This document shows, piece after piece, positions 30,460 through 39,987 of a DNA stretch of 64,000 bases (positions within the stretch are counted from its first letter, which is position 1; the number at the start of each line of letters is the position of its first letter). This DNA comes from Kosakonia arachidis (GTDB taxonomy: Bacteria; Pseudomonadota; Gammaproteobacteria; Enterobacterales; Enterobacteriaceae), in contig NZ_FPAU01000004.1 of assembly GCF_900116535.1 (NCBI RefSeq), positions 62,001-126,000 of the forward strand. The letters run 5' to 3'. Both the position numbers and the translations under genes were made by a program. Under the pieces are notes generated by a model. The model ran no database searches. It saw only the letters and a list, made by a program, of their open reading frames with translations, and had not been told where the DNA came from.

Positions 30460-32297
30460 ACATGCTCGCCTTAACCATTATTTTGCCTTTTATTGGCTTT
30501 GTCTTACTGGCCTTTTCCCGCGGGCGCTGGTCAGAGAATCTTTCTGCGACCGTTGGCGTTGGCTCGATTGGCCTCGCGGCGCTGGTGACCGCCCTTGTCG
30601 GCGTTGATTTCTTCAATAACGGCCAGCAGGCGTTTTCGCAACCGCTGTGGACGTGGATGGCGGTCGGTGATTTCAACATCGGGTTCAACCTGGTGCTGGA
30701 CGGCCTGTCGCTGACTATGCTTTCGGTCGTCACCGGTGTGGGTTTCCTGATCCATATGTTCGCTTCGTGGTATATGCGCGGAGAAGAGGGTTACTCCCGT
30801 TTCTTCGCCTATACCAACCTGTTTATCGCCAGTATGGTGGTACTGGTACTGGCGGATAACCTGCTGCTGATGTACCTCGGCTGGGAAGGCGTGGGCCTGT
30901 GTTCCTATCTGCTGATCGGCTTCTACTACACCGAACCGAAGAATGGCGCTGCGGCAATGAAAGCGTTCGTCGTTACCCGTGTGGGTGACGTCTTCCTCGC
31001 TTTCGCGCTGTTCATCCTTTACAACGAACTCGGCACGCTGAACTTCCGCGAAATGGTTGAGCTTGCGCCGCAGCACTTCGCCAACGGCAATAATATGCTG
31101 ATGTGGGCGACGCTGATGCTGCTGGGTGGTGCGGTCGGTAAATCCGCGCAACTGCCGTTGCAAACATGGCTGGCGGATGCGATGGCTGGCCCGACGCCTG
31201 TTTCCGCGCTGATCCACGCCGCCACTATGGTGACCGCCGGTGTTTATCTGATTGCCCGTACGCATGGGCTGTTCCTGATGACCCCGGAAGTGCTGCATCT
31301 GGTCGGTATCGTCGGGGCGGTAACGCTGCTGATGGCGGGTTTCGCCGCGCTGGTGCAGACGGATATCAAACGCGTACTGGCCTACTCAACCATGAGCCAG
31401 ATCGGTTACATGTTCCTGGCGCTGGGCGTGCAGGCCTGGGATGCGGCGATTTTCCACCTGATGACGCATGCATTCTTTAAAGCGCTGCTGTTCCTGTCGT
31501 CCGGTTCCGTGATCCTTGCCTGCCATCACGAGCAGAACATCTTTAAAATGGGTGGTCTGCGTAAGTCGATTCCGCTGGTATACGCTTGCTTCCTGGTCGG
31601 TGGCGCGGCGCTGTCGGCGCTGCCATTGCTAACCGCAGGCTTCTTCAGTAAGGACGAAATCCTTGCCGGTGCGGTAGCAAACGGCCATGTCAATCTGATG
31701 ATTGCCGGTCTGGTGGGCGCGTTTATGACATCGCTGTATACCTTCCGCCTGATTTTCATTGTCTTCCATGGGAAAGAACAGATTCACGCTCATGCAGGGA
31801 AGGGGATCACCCATCACCTACCGCTGATTGTGCTGCTGCTACTCTCCACCTTTATTGGCGCGATGATTGTGCCGCCGCTGAGAGGCGTTCTGCCAGAAAC
31901 CACCGAGCTAGCGCACAGCAGTGTGGTCATGCTGGAAGTAGCGTCCGGTGCGGTTGCCGTCATCGGTATTCTACTGGCGGCCTGGCTTTGGCTGGGTAAA
32001 CGTACGCTGGTGCACTCGATTGCCAACAGCGCTGCAGGTCGTTTCTTCGGGACCTGGTGGTTCAATGCCTGGGGCTTTGATGCGTTGTACGACCGCATCT
32101 TCGTGAAGCCGTATCTTGGCATTGCCTGGCTGTTGAAGAGCGATCCGCTGAATGCACTAATGAACATTCCAGCGATCCTTTCCCGCTTTGCAGGCAAAGG
32201 GCTGCTGTTTAGCGAGAACGGGTATCTGCGCTGGTATGTCGCGTCGATGAGCATTGGCGCAGTCGTGGTGCTGGCGCTGTTGATGGTATTGCGCTGA
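30456..32297 (+). CDS. nuoL: NADH:quinone oxidoreductase subunit L (antiporter-like)
   Basis: The 613-residue distal antiporter-like subunit has about sixteen transmembrane segments. MrpA-family signatures are [19 protein letters not shown] with the key membrane glutamate, [29 protein letters not shown] with lysine and histidine residues of the channel, and the C-terminal lateral helix region ending in MVLR. It overlaps nuoK by four bases. The following 266-base gap before nuoM contains repeats. Confidence 0.97.
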   Translation: MNMLALTIILPFIGFVLLAFSRGRWSENLSATVGVGSIGLAALVTALVGVDFFNNGQQAFSQPLWTWMAVGDFNIGFNLVLDGLSLTMLSVVTGVGFLIHMFASWYMRGEEGYSRFFAYTNLFIASMVVLVLADNLLLMYLGWEGVGLCSYLLIGFYYTEPKNGAAAMKAFVVTRVGDVFLAFALFILYNELGTLNFREMVELAPQHFANGNNMLMWATLMLLGGAVGKSAQLPLQTWLADAMAGPTPVSALIHAATMVTAGVYLIARTHGLFLMTPEVLHLVGIVGAVTLLMAGFAALVQTDIKRVLAYSTMSQIGYMFLALGVQAWDAAIFHLMTHAFFKALLFLSSGSVILACHHEQNIFKMGGLRKSIPLVYACFLVGGAALSALPLLTAGFFSKDEILAGAVANGHVNLMIAGLVGAFMTSLYTFRLIFIVFHGKEQIHAHAGKGITHHLPLIVLLLLSTFIGAMIVPPLRGVLPETTELAHSSVVMLEVASGAVAVIGILLAAWLWLGKRTLVHSIANSAAGRFFGTWWFNAWGFDALYDRIFVKPYLGIAWLLKSDPLNALMNIPAILSRFAGKGLLFSENGYLRWYVASMSIGAVVVLALLMVLR

Positions 32298-32303
32298 GTT
32301 TGT

Positions 32304-32333
32304 GGGCCGGCTGGCGCAGTGCTTATCCGGCCT
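32304..32333. repeat. REP-like palindrome in the nuoL-nuoM gap
   Basis: GGCCGGCTGGCGCAGTGCTTATCCGGCC is an imperfect inverted repeat in which GGCCGG pairs with CCGGCC; the GCTTATCCGGCC half resembles the enterobacterial REP/PU consensus. It lies just after the nuoL stop codon. Confidence 0.55.
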
Positions 32334-32402
32334 TCAGACTGAATTTGTGTGATTTGTGGGGCGAGAAGATCCGTCTCCGGTGAAAACATATTTTAGGTAA
32401 GT

Positions 32403-32540
32403 ATTCCTGATAGACAGGCGTTATCGGCGAAGTCAGAGTGGACACCGCCTGCGCAGAGCAACCGGAGCGTACTGGAGTACGTGAGGATTGCGAGCACAGC
32501 CGGGGTTTGCTATGACGAGCAAGATAGCCTGAACAGGAAT
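32403..32540. repeat. ERIC-like 138-bp long imperfect hairpin element
   Basis: The element is bounded by ATTCCTG (32403-32409) and CAGGAAT (32534-32540), with inner arms CAGGC/GCCTG, TATC/GATA and GTCA/TGAC. The centre is CGTAC-TGGA-GTACG (32468-32481), so the whole segment folds on itself. Size, intergenic position and the order GGAGCGTAC...GTACGTGAGG...GCGAGCACAGCC resemble the 127-bp ERIC/IRU repeat, but the sequence is a divergent version. It separates nuoL from nuoM within one operon and would be transcribed as a structured RNA. Confidence 0.55.
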
Positions 32541-32563
32541 TAATATAAGGGACATACACCGCC

Positions 32564-34093
32564 ATGTTATTACCCTGGCTAATACTAATCCCCTTTATCG
32601 GCGGCTTTCTCTGCTGGCAGACCGAACGCTTTGGCGTGAAGGTGCCGCGCTGGATCGCTCTGATCACCATGGGACTGACGCTGGCGCTTTCCCTGCAACT
32701 CTGGATGCAGGGCGGCTACTCTCTTACGCAATCCACCGGTCTGCCTGCCTGGCAGGAAGAGTTTAAACTGGCGTGGATCCCACGCTTCGGCATCAATATT
32801 CATCTGGCGATGGATGGTTTGTCGTTGCTGATGGTCGTGCTGACCGGTTTCCTCGGCGTGCTGGCGGTACTCTGCTCCTGGCGTGAAATCGAGAAATATC
32901 AGGGCTTCTTCCATCTTAACCTGATGTGGATTCTGGGCGGCGTTATCGGCGTGTTCCTTGCCATCGACATGTTCCTGTTCTTCTTCTTCTGGGAAATGAT
33001 GCTGGTGCCGATGTACTTCCTGATTGCACTGTGGGGCCACAAAGCCTCCGACGGGAAGACGCGTATCACGGCTGCAACCAAGTTCTTCATTTATACCCAG
33101 GCCAGTGGTTTGGTGATGTTGATTGCCATCCTGGCGCTGGTAGTGGTGCACTATAACGCGACTGGCGTCTGGACATTCGACTATGAAGACCTGCTGAAAA
33201 CGCCGATGTCCGACCACGTCGAATATCTGCTGATGCTTGGCTTCTTTATTGCCTTCGCGGTGAAAATGCCGGTGGTGCCACTGCACGGTTGGTTACCGGA
33301 TGCGCACTCGCAGGCACCGACCGCAGGCTCTGTTGACCTGGCGGGGATCCTGCTGAAAACTGCGGCCTATGGTTTGCTGCGCTTCTCGCTGCCTTTGTTC
33401 CCGAACGCTTCCGCTGAGTTTGCGCCTATCGCCATGTGGCTGGGGGTCATCGGTATTTTCTACGGTGCGTGGATGGCATTCACCCAGACGGATATCAAAC
33501 GCCTGATTGCGTACACCTCGGTGTCCCACATGGGCTTCGTGCTGATTGCTATCTACACCGGCAGCCAGCTGGCCTATCAGGGCGCGGTTATCCAGATGAT
33601 TGCGCACGGTCTCTCTGCGGCGGGTCTGTTTATCCTGTGCGGTCAGTTGTACGAACGCCTGCATACTCGCGACATGCGTATGATGGGCGGGTTGTGGAGC
33701 AAGATTAAATGGTTGCCGGCGCTGTCGATGTTCTTTGCTGTTGCCACGTTGGGTATGCCAGGTACCGGTAACTTCGTCGGTGAATTCATGATCCTCTTCG
33801 GCAGCTATAAGGTTGTGCCGATGATCACGGTGATTTCCACCTTCGGTCTGGTTTTCGCATCGGTTTACTCACTGGCAATGCTGCATCGCGCCTACTTCGG
33901 TAAAGCGAAAAGCGAACTGGCCAGCAAGGAACTGCCGGGGCTGTCACTGCGCGAGCTGTTTATGATCTTGATCCTGGTTGTGCTTCTGGTACTGCTTGGC
34001 TTCTATCCGCAGCCGATTCTGGATACTTCGCATGCCGCGATGGGTAATATCCAGCAGTGGTTTGTTAACTCTATTACTACTACAAGGCCGTAA
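32564..34093 (+). CDS. nuoM: NADH:quinone oxidoreductase subunit M (antiporter-like)
   Basis: The 509-residue antiporter-like subunit has about fourteen transmembrane helices. FFFFWEMMLVPMYFLIALWG contains the essential membrane glutamate, and VKMPVVPLHGWLPDAHSQAPTAGSV carries the conserved lysine and the broken-helix region. ATAAGGGACA precedes the ATG. It is the first gene after the repeat-bearing gap and is followed by nuoN after six bases. Confidence 0.97.
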   Translation: MLLPWLILIPFIGGFLCWQTERFGVKVPRWIALITMGLTLALSLQLWMQGGYSLTQSTGLPAWQEEFKLAWIPRFGINIHLAMDGLSLLMVVLTGFLGVLAVLCSWREIEKYQGFFHLNLMWILGGVIGVFLAIDMFLFFFFWEMMLVPMYFLIALWGHKASDGKTRITAATKFFIYTQASGLVMLIAILALVVVHYNATGVWTFDYEDLLKTPMSDHVEYLLMLGFFIAFAVKMPVVPLHGWLPDAHSQAPTAGSVDLAGILLKTAAYGLLRFSLPLFPNASAEFAPIAMWLGVIGIFYGAWMAFTQTDIKRLIAYTSVSHMGFVLIAIYTGSQLAYQGAVIQMIAHGLSAAGLFILCGQLYERLHTRDMRMMGGLWSKIKWLPALSMFFAVATLGMPGTGNFVGEFMILFGSYKVVPMITVISTFGLVFASVYSLAMLHRAYFGKAKSELASKELPGLSLRELFMILILVVLLVLLGFYPQPILDTSHAAMGNIQQWFVNSITTTRP

Positions 34094-34099
34094 ATCGCC

Positions 34100-35557
34100 A
34101 TGACAATTACTCCACAACACCTGATTGCGCTGCTGCCGCTGCTGATCGTCGGATTGACGGTGGTGGTTGTGATGCTATCCATTGCGTGGCGACGCAATCA
34201 TTTCCTCAATGCCACGCTGTCGGTCATCGGTCTGAACGTCGCGCTGCTCTCCCTGTGGTTTGTTGGGCAGGCGGGAGCAATGGATGTGACACCGCTGATG
34301 CGCGTCGATGGTTACGCCATGCTCTACACAGGGCTGGTGCTACTGGCGAGCCTCGCCACCTGCACCTTCGCCTATCCGTGGCTGGAAGGGTATAGCGACA
34401 ACAAAGAAGAGTTTTATCTGCTGGTACTGATTGCCGCGCTGGGCGGCATTCTGTTGGCTAACGCCAACCATATGGCCGCGTTGTTCCTTGGTATTGAACT
34501 GATCTCCCTGCCGCTGTTCGGACTGGTAGGTTATGCCTTCCGTCAGAAACGTTCGTTGGAAGCCAGTATCAAGTACACCATTCTGTCTGCCGCAGCCTCT
34601 TCTTTCCTGCTGTTCGGTATTGCACTGGTGTACGCACAAACCGGGAACCTGGCATTTGTTGCTATCGGTAAGAGCCTCGGTGAAGGCATGCTGCAGGAGC
34701 CGCTGTTGCTGGCGGGTCTGGGCCTGATGATTGTTGGTCTCGGTTTCAAACTCTCGCTGGTGCCATTTCACCTATGGACGCCGGACGTTTATCAGGGCGC
34801 GCCTGCGCCAGTTTCCACCTTTCTGGCGACCGCCAGCAAAATTGCCATCTTTGGCGTGCTGATGCGTTTGTTCCTCTACGCGCCGGTTAGCGACAGTGAA
34901 GCCGTTCGTGTGGTACTGGGTCTTATTGCCTTTGTTTCCATCATTTTCGGTAACCTGATGGCGCTGAGCCAGACCAACATCAAGCGTCTGCTCGGTTTCT
35001 CTTCCATCTCGCACCTCGGTTATTTGCTGGTGGCGTTGATTGCGTTGCAGAGCGGCCGGATGTCGATGGAAACCGTTGGCGTTTATCTGGCTGGTTACCT
35101 GTTCAGCAGCCTCGGCGCGTTTGGTGTGGTGAGCCTGATGTCCAGCCCATATCGCGGCCCGGATGCAGAATCGCTATATTCCTATCGCGGTCTGTTCTGG
35201 CACCGTCCTATTCTCTCGGCGGTTCTGACGGTGATGATGCTGTCGCTGGCCGGTATTCCGATGACCTTAGGCTTTATTGGTAAATTCTACATCCTTGCTG
35301 TCGGCGTTGAGGCGCACCTGTGGTGGTTGACGGGCGCGGTGGTGGTCGGTTCAGCGATTGGTTTGTATTACTACCTGCGCGTGGCGGTGAGCCTCTATCT
35401 GAGTGCTCCGCAGCAACTGAACCGCGATGCGCCCTCCGACTGGGCCTACAGCGCTGGTGGGATTGTGGTGCTGATCTCTGCGTTGCTGGTATTACTGTTG
35501 GGTATTTACCCGCAGCCGTTGATCAGTATCGTACAGCTAGCGCTGCCGATGATGTAA
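34100..35557 (+). CDS. nuoN: NADH:quinone oxidoreductase subunit N (antiporter-like)
   Basis: The 485-residue last subunit of the operon is an antiporter-like protein with about fourteen transmembrane helices. [18 protein letters not shown] and [30 protein letters not shown] are the conserved channel regions. The length equals the long E. coli form. A strong bidirectional terminator lies after its stop, marking the end of the complex I operon. Confidence 0.97.
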   Translation: MTITPQHLIALLPLLIVGLTVVVVMLSIAWRRNHFLNATLSVIGLNVALLSLWFVGQAGAMDVTPLMRVDGYAMLYTGLVLLASLATCTFAYPWLEGYSDNKEEFYLLVLIAALGGILLANANHMAALFLGIELISLPLFGLVGYAFRQKRSLEASIKYTILSAAASSFLLFGIALVYAQTGNLAFVAIGKSLGEGMLQEPLLLAGLGLMIVGLGFKLSLVPFHLWTPDVYQGAPAPVSTFLATASKIAIFGVLMRLFLYAPVSDSEAVRVVLGLIAFVSIIFGNLMALSQTNIKRLLGFSSISHLGYLLVALIALQSGRMSMETVGVYLAGYLFSSLGAFGVVSLMSSPYRGPDAESLYSYRGLFWHRPILSAVLTVMMLSLAGIPMTLGFIGKFYILAVGVEAHLWWLTGAVVVGSAIGLYYYLRVAVSLYLSAPQQLNRDAPSDWAYSAGGIVVLISALLVLLLGIYPQPLISIVQLALPMM

Positions 35558-35576
35558 CCGCGTACAGCGCATAAAG

Positions 35577-35611
35577 AAAAACCGCCGGGCTGCAAACCCG
35601 GCGGTTTTTTT
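35577..35611. terminator. Bidirectional terminator between nuoN and cheV
   Basis: ACCGCCGGG and CCCGGCGGT form a 9-bp GC-rich stem with a seven-base loop. Runs of A and T flank it on either side, so it can stop transcription from both convergent genes. Confidence 0.9.
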
Positions 35612-35623
35612 ATGGTGCAGAAA

Positions 35624-36649
35624 TTATTTCGCCAGTAACGGTTGTGAAGCAACCTGATGGTGGCTGATCAGCGGGCCGCGTACGTTATTGGCGGCACGGT
35701 CAAGCACTTCCTGAATAACTGCCGAAAGCTCGTTGATTTCGAACTTCGCAACATAGCCATCGGCCTGCACTTTACGTACGTGATCTTCGTTCGCGCTACC
35801 GGAGAGTGACGAGTGGATCACCACCGGAATGTTCTTCAGGCGCGGATCGGTTTTAATCAGACGCGTTAAAGTAAAACCGTCCATTTCCGGCATTTCAAGA
35901 TCGGTCAATACCATGGCGATCTTATCGCTAACCGGTACACCTTCACTGTCGGCCTGCTGCGCCAGAATCTGGATTTTCTCCCACGCATCTTTGCCGGTGA
36001 TATGCATGTCGGTCGGAATTTCCATCGAGTTAAGGCCTTTCTCCAGCATGGCGCGTGCAACTTTGGAATCTTCCGCCACAATCGCCACCGAGCCCGGTTT
36101 CAGATGGAATTTCTTGTCCGGCACATGATCGCCATGAACGTCGTGATCCGCAGGTACAATGTCATACAGGATCTGCTCAACATCCAACACCATCGCCAGA
36201 TTGTTGGTGTCCTTATCGTCATCCAGGCAGGCAATACTGGTGATATAACGACCGTTGATCGCTTTCTCAGCCGTATGCACTTGTTTCCAGTCCAGGCGAA
36301 TGATGTTATCTACTGACTCCACCGCAAAGGCCTGTACGCTACGGGCATATTCTGTGATCAACAAAATATTGAGACCGGTCGTGGGCTTGCAGCCCGCAAC
36401 CGCTGCCAGGTCAATCACTGGGATCACCTGGTCGCGAATATTGACCATCCCCAGTAAGGGCGGCTTCATTCCGGCAGGGCGAGTGAAGGTGGGCATCGGC
36501 ACAATTTCACGCAATTTAAACACGTTGATGCCAAACAGCTCTGATTTCGTGGAATCTAACGATCTGCCGAGACGAAACAGCAACAGCTCAAACCGGTTCG
36601 ACAGAGTAAGATTCGCCCTGTCATCGATGTCTTTCTGGAAATTGTCCAT
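35624..36649 (-). CDS. cheV: Chemotaxis coupling protein CheV (CheW-like domain plus receiver)
   Basis: The 341-residue protein has an N-terminal CheW-like domain (about 35-170, including LFGINVFKLREIVPMP and NIRDQVIPVIDLAAVAG) and a C-terminal response-regulator receiver with the phospho-acceptor aspartate in MVLTDLEMPEMDGF near residue 250. CheV couples receptors to the CheA kinase and its receiver buffers phosphate for adaptation. E. coli K-12 lacks it, but Salmonella carries it in this same position. ATG 36649 has GAGG five bases upstream; ATG 36652 is adjacent. No receptor or other che gene is next to it. Confidence 0.92.
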   Translation of the reverse strand: MDNFQKDIDDRANLTLSNRFELLLFRLGRSLDSTKSELFGINVFKLREIVPMPTFTRPAGMKPPLLGMVNIRDQVIPVIDLAAVAGCKPTTGLNILLITEYARSVQAFAVESVDNIIRLDWKQVHTAEKAINGRYITSIACLDDDKDTNNLAMVLDVEQILYDIVPADHDVHGDHVPDKKFHLKPGSVAIVAEDSKVARAMLEKGLNSMEIPTDMHITGKDAWEKIQILAQQADSEGVPVSDKIAMVLTDLEMPEMDGFTLTRLIKTDPRLKNIPVVIHSSLSGSANEDHVRKVQADGYVAKFEINELSAVIQEVLDRAANNVRGPLISHHQVASQPLLAK

Positions 36650-36725
36650 CATGCCCTCAATAGAATATGCCTGCGTATATCTATTATCGGCATGTAGGGA
36701 AAAAAATAGAGTGCCTAAATTAAAA

Positions 36726-37643
36726 TCAAATGTGAACTAGCGCAAAATCTTCAGCCAGAGTCGTTTGCGCAAAGAGTGACTGGCATTCGGCCAGCACTGC
36801 CTGGCTACCTTTCTCGTCATAACGTGAACTGAGGTGTGTTATCACCAGCCTGCCTACGCCCGCGTTCAGCGCCAGTTGCGCGGCCTGCCGCGTTGAACTG
36901 TGGCCGCGGCTATTCGCTTTCTCCTCCATCGCACTTTCCAGTGTAGCTTCATGTACCAGCAGATCCACACCGTGCGCCAGTTCAAGCGATGCAGGGCAGG
37001 GAGAGGTATCGCCAAAAATCGCCAGCTTTTTCCCCGGCTCTGCCGGAGCAAGATAATCAGTACCGCACAGCGTGCGGCCATCTTCCAGCGCCACCGTTTC
37101 ACCCGCTTTTAATTTCTGAAATAGCGGTCCTGGCGCTACGCCTGCGGCGGCCAGCGCGGCCGCATCCAGTGCGCCGGGCTTATCATGCTCCTCAATACGA
37201 TAACCGTAGCACTCCACCGGGTGCGCCAGCAGATAAGCTGTAACTTTGCGTAGACCGTCATCCACCACCGGCCCGGCCGTAATTTCATGGATTGTCAGCG
37301 GATAGTCGGTCCATGAACCGCTCAGCCGTAAGGTTGTTTCCACAAACTCGCGAATGCCTTGCGGGCCATAAATATCCAGCGGCCGAACATTCCCGGCCAT
37401 CGAGCGGCTGCACAGTAACCCCGGCAGACCAAACAGATGATCGCCATGCAGATGAGTGATAAAAATTTTGTCCAGCTTGCCTGGATGGAACGCTGTGCGT
37501 AGCATCTGGTGCTGCGTGCCTTCACCGCAATCAAACAACCAAAGCCCTGCGCGGGTTGGGTGCTGTAAATTCAACAGCATCGCGGTTACGTTACGTGTGC
37601 GCGTCGGGACGCCAGCGGAGGTGCCAAGGAAAATCAGTTCCAC
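36726..37643 (-). CDS. rbn: Ribonuclease BN / RNase Z homologue
   Basis: The 305-residue metallo-beta-lactamase-fold RNase processes tRNA 3' ends. The N-terminus [19 protein letters not shown] is typical of RNase Z, and the zinc motif [15 protein letters not shown] provides His64, His66, Asp68 and His69; further ligands occur in IFGDTSPC and VITHLSSRY. It lies 73 bases upstream of cheV on the same strand and is divergent from elaA. Formerly named ElaC. Confidence 0.95.
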   Translation of the reverse strand: MELIFLGTSAGVPTRTRNVTAMLLNLQHPTRAGLWLFDCGEGTQHQMLRTAFHPGKLDKIFITHLHGDHLFGLPGLLCSRSMAGNVRPLDIYGPQGIREFVETTLRLSGSWTDYPLTIHEITAGPVVDDGLRKVTAYLLAHPVECYGYRIEEHDKPGALDAAALAAAGVAPGPLFQKLKAGETVALEDGRTLCGTDYLAPAEPGKKLAIFGDTSPCPASLELAHGVDLLVHEATLESAMEEKANSRGHSSTRQAAQLALNAGVGRLVITHLSSRYDEKGSQAVLAECQSLFAQTTLAEDFALVHI

Positions 37644-37709
37644 AGTTATGCTCTGCCCAAATCACAAAAAAATGAGTATAACGGGATGATAACAAATAAG
37701 GAGCAAGAG

Positions 37710-38171
37710 ATGATCAACTGGCAAGACCTGCATCATTCTGAACTTACTGTCGCTGGACTCTACGCCGCGCTGAAGCTGCGCTGCGAAGTGTTTGTTGTGG
37801 AGCAAACCTGCCCTTATCTGGACGTGGATGGCGATGATCTGATAGGAGAAAACCGACATATCCTCGGCTGGAAAGGGGAGCAACTGGTGGCGTATGCGAG
37901 GATTCTGAAAAGTGATGATGATCTATCACCCGTGGTGATTGGCCGGGTGATCGTCAGTGCTCAGGTCAGGGGGGAAAAACTGGGCTACCAGCTAATGGAA
38001 CGCGCCGTGAATTCCTGTGAGCAACATTGGCCGCAGCGGGCGCTCTACCTGGGAGCACAGGCACATCTGCAATCTTTTTATGCACACTTTGGCTTTCAGC
38101 CAGTGACGGATGTTTATGATGAAGATGGCATTGCGCATATCGGAATGGCGCGGGAGATCTGCCAGGCGTAA
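37710..38171 (+). CDS. elaA: GNAT-family acetyltransferase ElaA
   Basis: The 153-residue GNAT protein has the same length as E. coli ElaA. VVIGRVIVSAQVRGEKLGYQLM covers motif A with an RGEKLG acetyl-CoA pyrophosphate loop, and LYLGAQAHLQSFYAHFGF is motif B. The substrate is unknown. ATG 37710 has AAGGAG six bases upstream, so the in-frame ATG at 37686 is unlikely. elaB follows after 53 bases. Confidence 0.93.
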   Translation: MINWQDLHHSELTVAGLYAALKLRCEVFVVEQTCPYLDVDGDDLIGENRHILGWKGEQLVAYARILKSDDDLSPVVIGRVIVSAQVRGEKLGYQLMERAVNSCEQHWPQRALYLGAQAHLQSFYAHFGFQPVTDVYDEDGIAHIGMAREICQA

Positions 38172-38224
38172 CCCGCAGTGTTTGTCTATAGTTAGCGGAC
38201 AGGTGCATAACATGGAGACAAACG

Positions 38225-38530
38225 ATGTCATACCACTCTTATGATTCAAACATTGATGACGACCTGACCCTGCTGAGCGAAACGCTGGAAGAAGTCCTTC
38301 GCTCCTCGGGCGACCCTGCCGACCAGAAGTACATCGAACTCAAAGCCCGCGCCGAGCAGGCGCTGCATGACGTGAAGAACCGCGTCAGTCGCGCGTCGGA
38401 TACCTACTACTATCGGGCGAAAAAAGCGGTCTATCGCGCCGACGATTATGTTCATGAAAAACCATGGCAGGGTATTGGTGCCGGCGCTGCTGTCGGTCTG
38501 GTACTCGGCCTGCTACTGGCCCGCCGATAA
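38225..38530 (+). CDS. elaB: Tail-anchored stress protein ElaB (DUF883)
   Basis: The 101-residue protein has a charged, helical, possibly coiled-coil N-terminal region (DDDLTLLSETLEEVLRSSG) and a single C-terminal transmembrane anchor GIGAGAAVGLVLGLLLARR with Gly-rich packing. Members of this family (ElaB, YqjD, YgaM) are inner-membrane anchored and associate with ribosomes in stationary phase. RpoS control is known in E. coli; no promoter was assigned here. Confidence 0.94.
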   Translation: MSYHSYDSNIDDDLTLLSETLEEVLRSSGDPADQKYIELKARAEQALHDVKNRVSRASDTYYYRAKKAVYRADDYVHEKPWQGIGAGAAVGLVLGLLLARR

Positions 38531-38552
38531 CGTTTCACTTCCCCTCCCTGGA

Positions 38553-38584
38553 ACGGGGTACTGTTATTACGCTAAGTACCCCGT
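38553..38584 (+). terminator. Hairpin between elaB and menF
   Basis: ACGGGGTACT and AGTACCCCGT are a perfect 10-bp inverted repeat around a 12-base loop in the 87-base gap. A T-run is missing, so it could be an elaB 3' stem or an element affecting menF. Confidence 0.45.
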
Positions 38585-38617
38585 ATACTATGTGGTTTTT
38601 AACAGGGAGGGGCTCGC

Positions 38618-39916
38618 GTGCTTTCTATTTCCTCTGCGCTTGGCGACCTGTATCGCCGCTTGACCGAGCGTTTTCCCCGGTCGCCTGGTTTTCAGTTTTT
38701 TGATGTGCCTTTCCCGTTAAATGACGCTTTCGATCCGCTGGCATGGGTTGCCAGTCAGTCTGTCTGGCCACAATTTTACTGGCAGCAGCGTAGCGGCGAC
38801 GAGGAAACTGCCGCGCTTGGTGCACTCTGCCGCTTCTCATCGTTACCTCTCGCGCAACAATTTTTATACCCCTTACCAGAGGATGTTCGTATCTGGGGGC
38901 TTAATGCTTTCGATCCTTCGCAGGGATCGCTGTTTTTGCCACGCCTTGAGTGGCGTCGTGAAGGTGGACGAGCGATGTTACGGCTCTACCTCTACAGCGA
39001 TACCTCACTGCATGACGATGCTGAGCGCGCTGTTGAGTTTTTGCAGGCGCTCTCGCCTTTCACCCCGCTTGCCATCCTGAAACAGCAACCATGCCTTGTG
39101 CAGCGCCATTACCCGGAGCGTGACGCGTGGAAGAGCCTGATTGCGCAGGCGCTGGGGACGCTCGAAAGTGCGGCGCTCGATAAAGTGGTGCTCGCCCGGG
39201 CGACCGATTATTGCTATGCAAATGCCGTGGATGCGGCTTCGCTGATGGCTGCCAGCCGCCGCGTTAATTACCACTGCTTCCACTTTATGATGGTCTTTGA
39301 TGCACATAACGCCTTTTTAGGATCGCCACCGGAACGGCTATGGCGGCGACGCGGCAATGCACTGCGCACTGAAGCGCTGGCCGGAACGGTGGCGGGTCAT
39401 GATGACGATCTTCAGGCGCAACGTCTGGGTGCCTGGCTGATGAATGACGATAAAAATCAGCGGGAAAATATGTTGGTGGTGGAAGATATCTGCCAGCGTT
39501 TGCAGCAGCAGACGGCTGCTCTCGATGTGTTGCCACCACAGATCGTCAGGCTGCGTAATGTTCAGCACCTCCGGCGTTGTATCTGGAGCGATTTACAAAC
39601 GCCCGACGACGCATTATGCCTGCAACTGTTACAGCCGACAGCCGCCGTTGCTGGCTTACCGCGCCGTGCCGCGTGGGACTTTATTCAGCGCCACGAACCG
39701 TTCGCCCGTGAATGGTATGCCGGTTCGGCGGGATATTTATCCCGTCAGCAGAGTGAATTCTGCGTCGCGTTACGCTCAGCAAAAGTCAGCGGCAGCACCG
39801 TTCGACTGTACGCCGGAGCTGGCATTGTGCCCGGATCGGACGCTGAGCAAGAATGGCAGGAAATCGACAATAAAGCGGCTGGCCTGCGATCTTTATTAGA
39901 ACTTACGCACGCATAA
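38618..39916 (+). CDS. menF: Isochorismate synthase MenF
   Basis: The 432-residue chorismate-binding enzyme makes isochorismate for menaquinone synthesis. The C-terminal family core is visible as LDKVVLARATDY, NAFLGSPPERLWRR, RTEALAGTVA, NQRENMLVVEDIC, QPTAAVAGLPRRAA and GSAGYLSRQQSEF. The catalytic general base lysine is in KVVLAR and the general acid Glu in TEALAG. Translation starts at GTG 38618 after GGGAGGGG. The first third is less conserved relative to E. coli. It opens the men operon. Confidence 0.95.
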   Translation: MLSISSALGDLYRRLTERFPRSPGFQFFDVPFPLNDAFDPLAWVASQSVWPQFYWQQRSGDEETAALGALCRFSSLPLAQQFLYPLPEDVRIWGLNAFDPSQGSLFLPRLEWRREGGRAMLRLYLYSDTSLHDDAERAVEFLQALSPFTPLAILKQQPCLVQRHYPERDAWKSLIAQALGTLESAALDKVVLARATDYCYANAVDAASLMAASRRVNYHCFHFMMVFDAHNAFLGSPPERLWRRRGNALRTEALAGTVAGHDDDLQAQRLGAWLMNDDKNQRENMLVVEDICQRLQQQTAALDVLPPQIVRLRNVQHLRRCIWSDLQTPDDALCLQLLQPTAAVAGLPRRAAWDFIQRHEPFAREWYAGSAGYLSRQQSEFCVALRSAKVSGSTVRLYAGAGIVPGSDAEQEWQEIDNKAAGLRSLLELTHA

Positions 39917-39987
39917 CCGATTCATATCAAAATTAAATTTTTTCTGACTATTTATACTGAACAGCAATATTGATACCGGACAAATTC

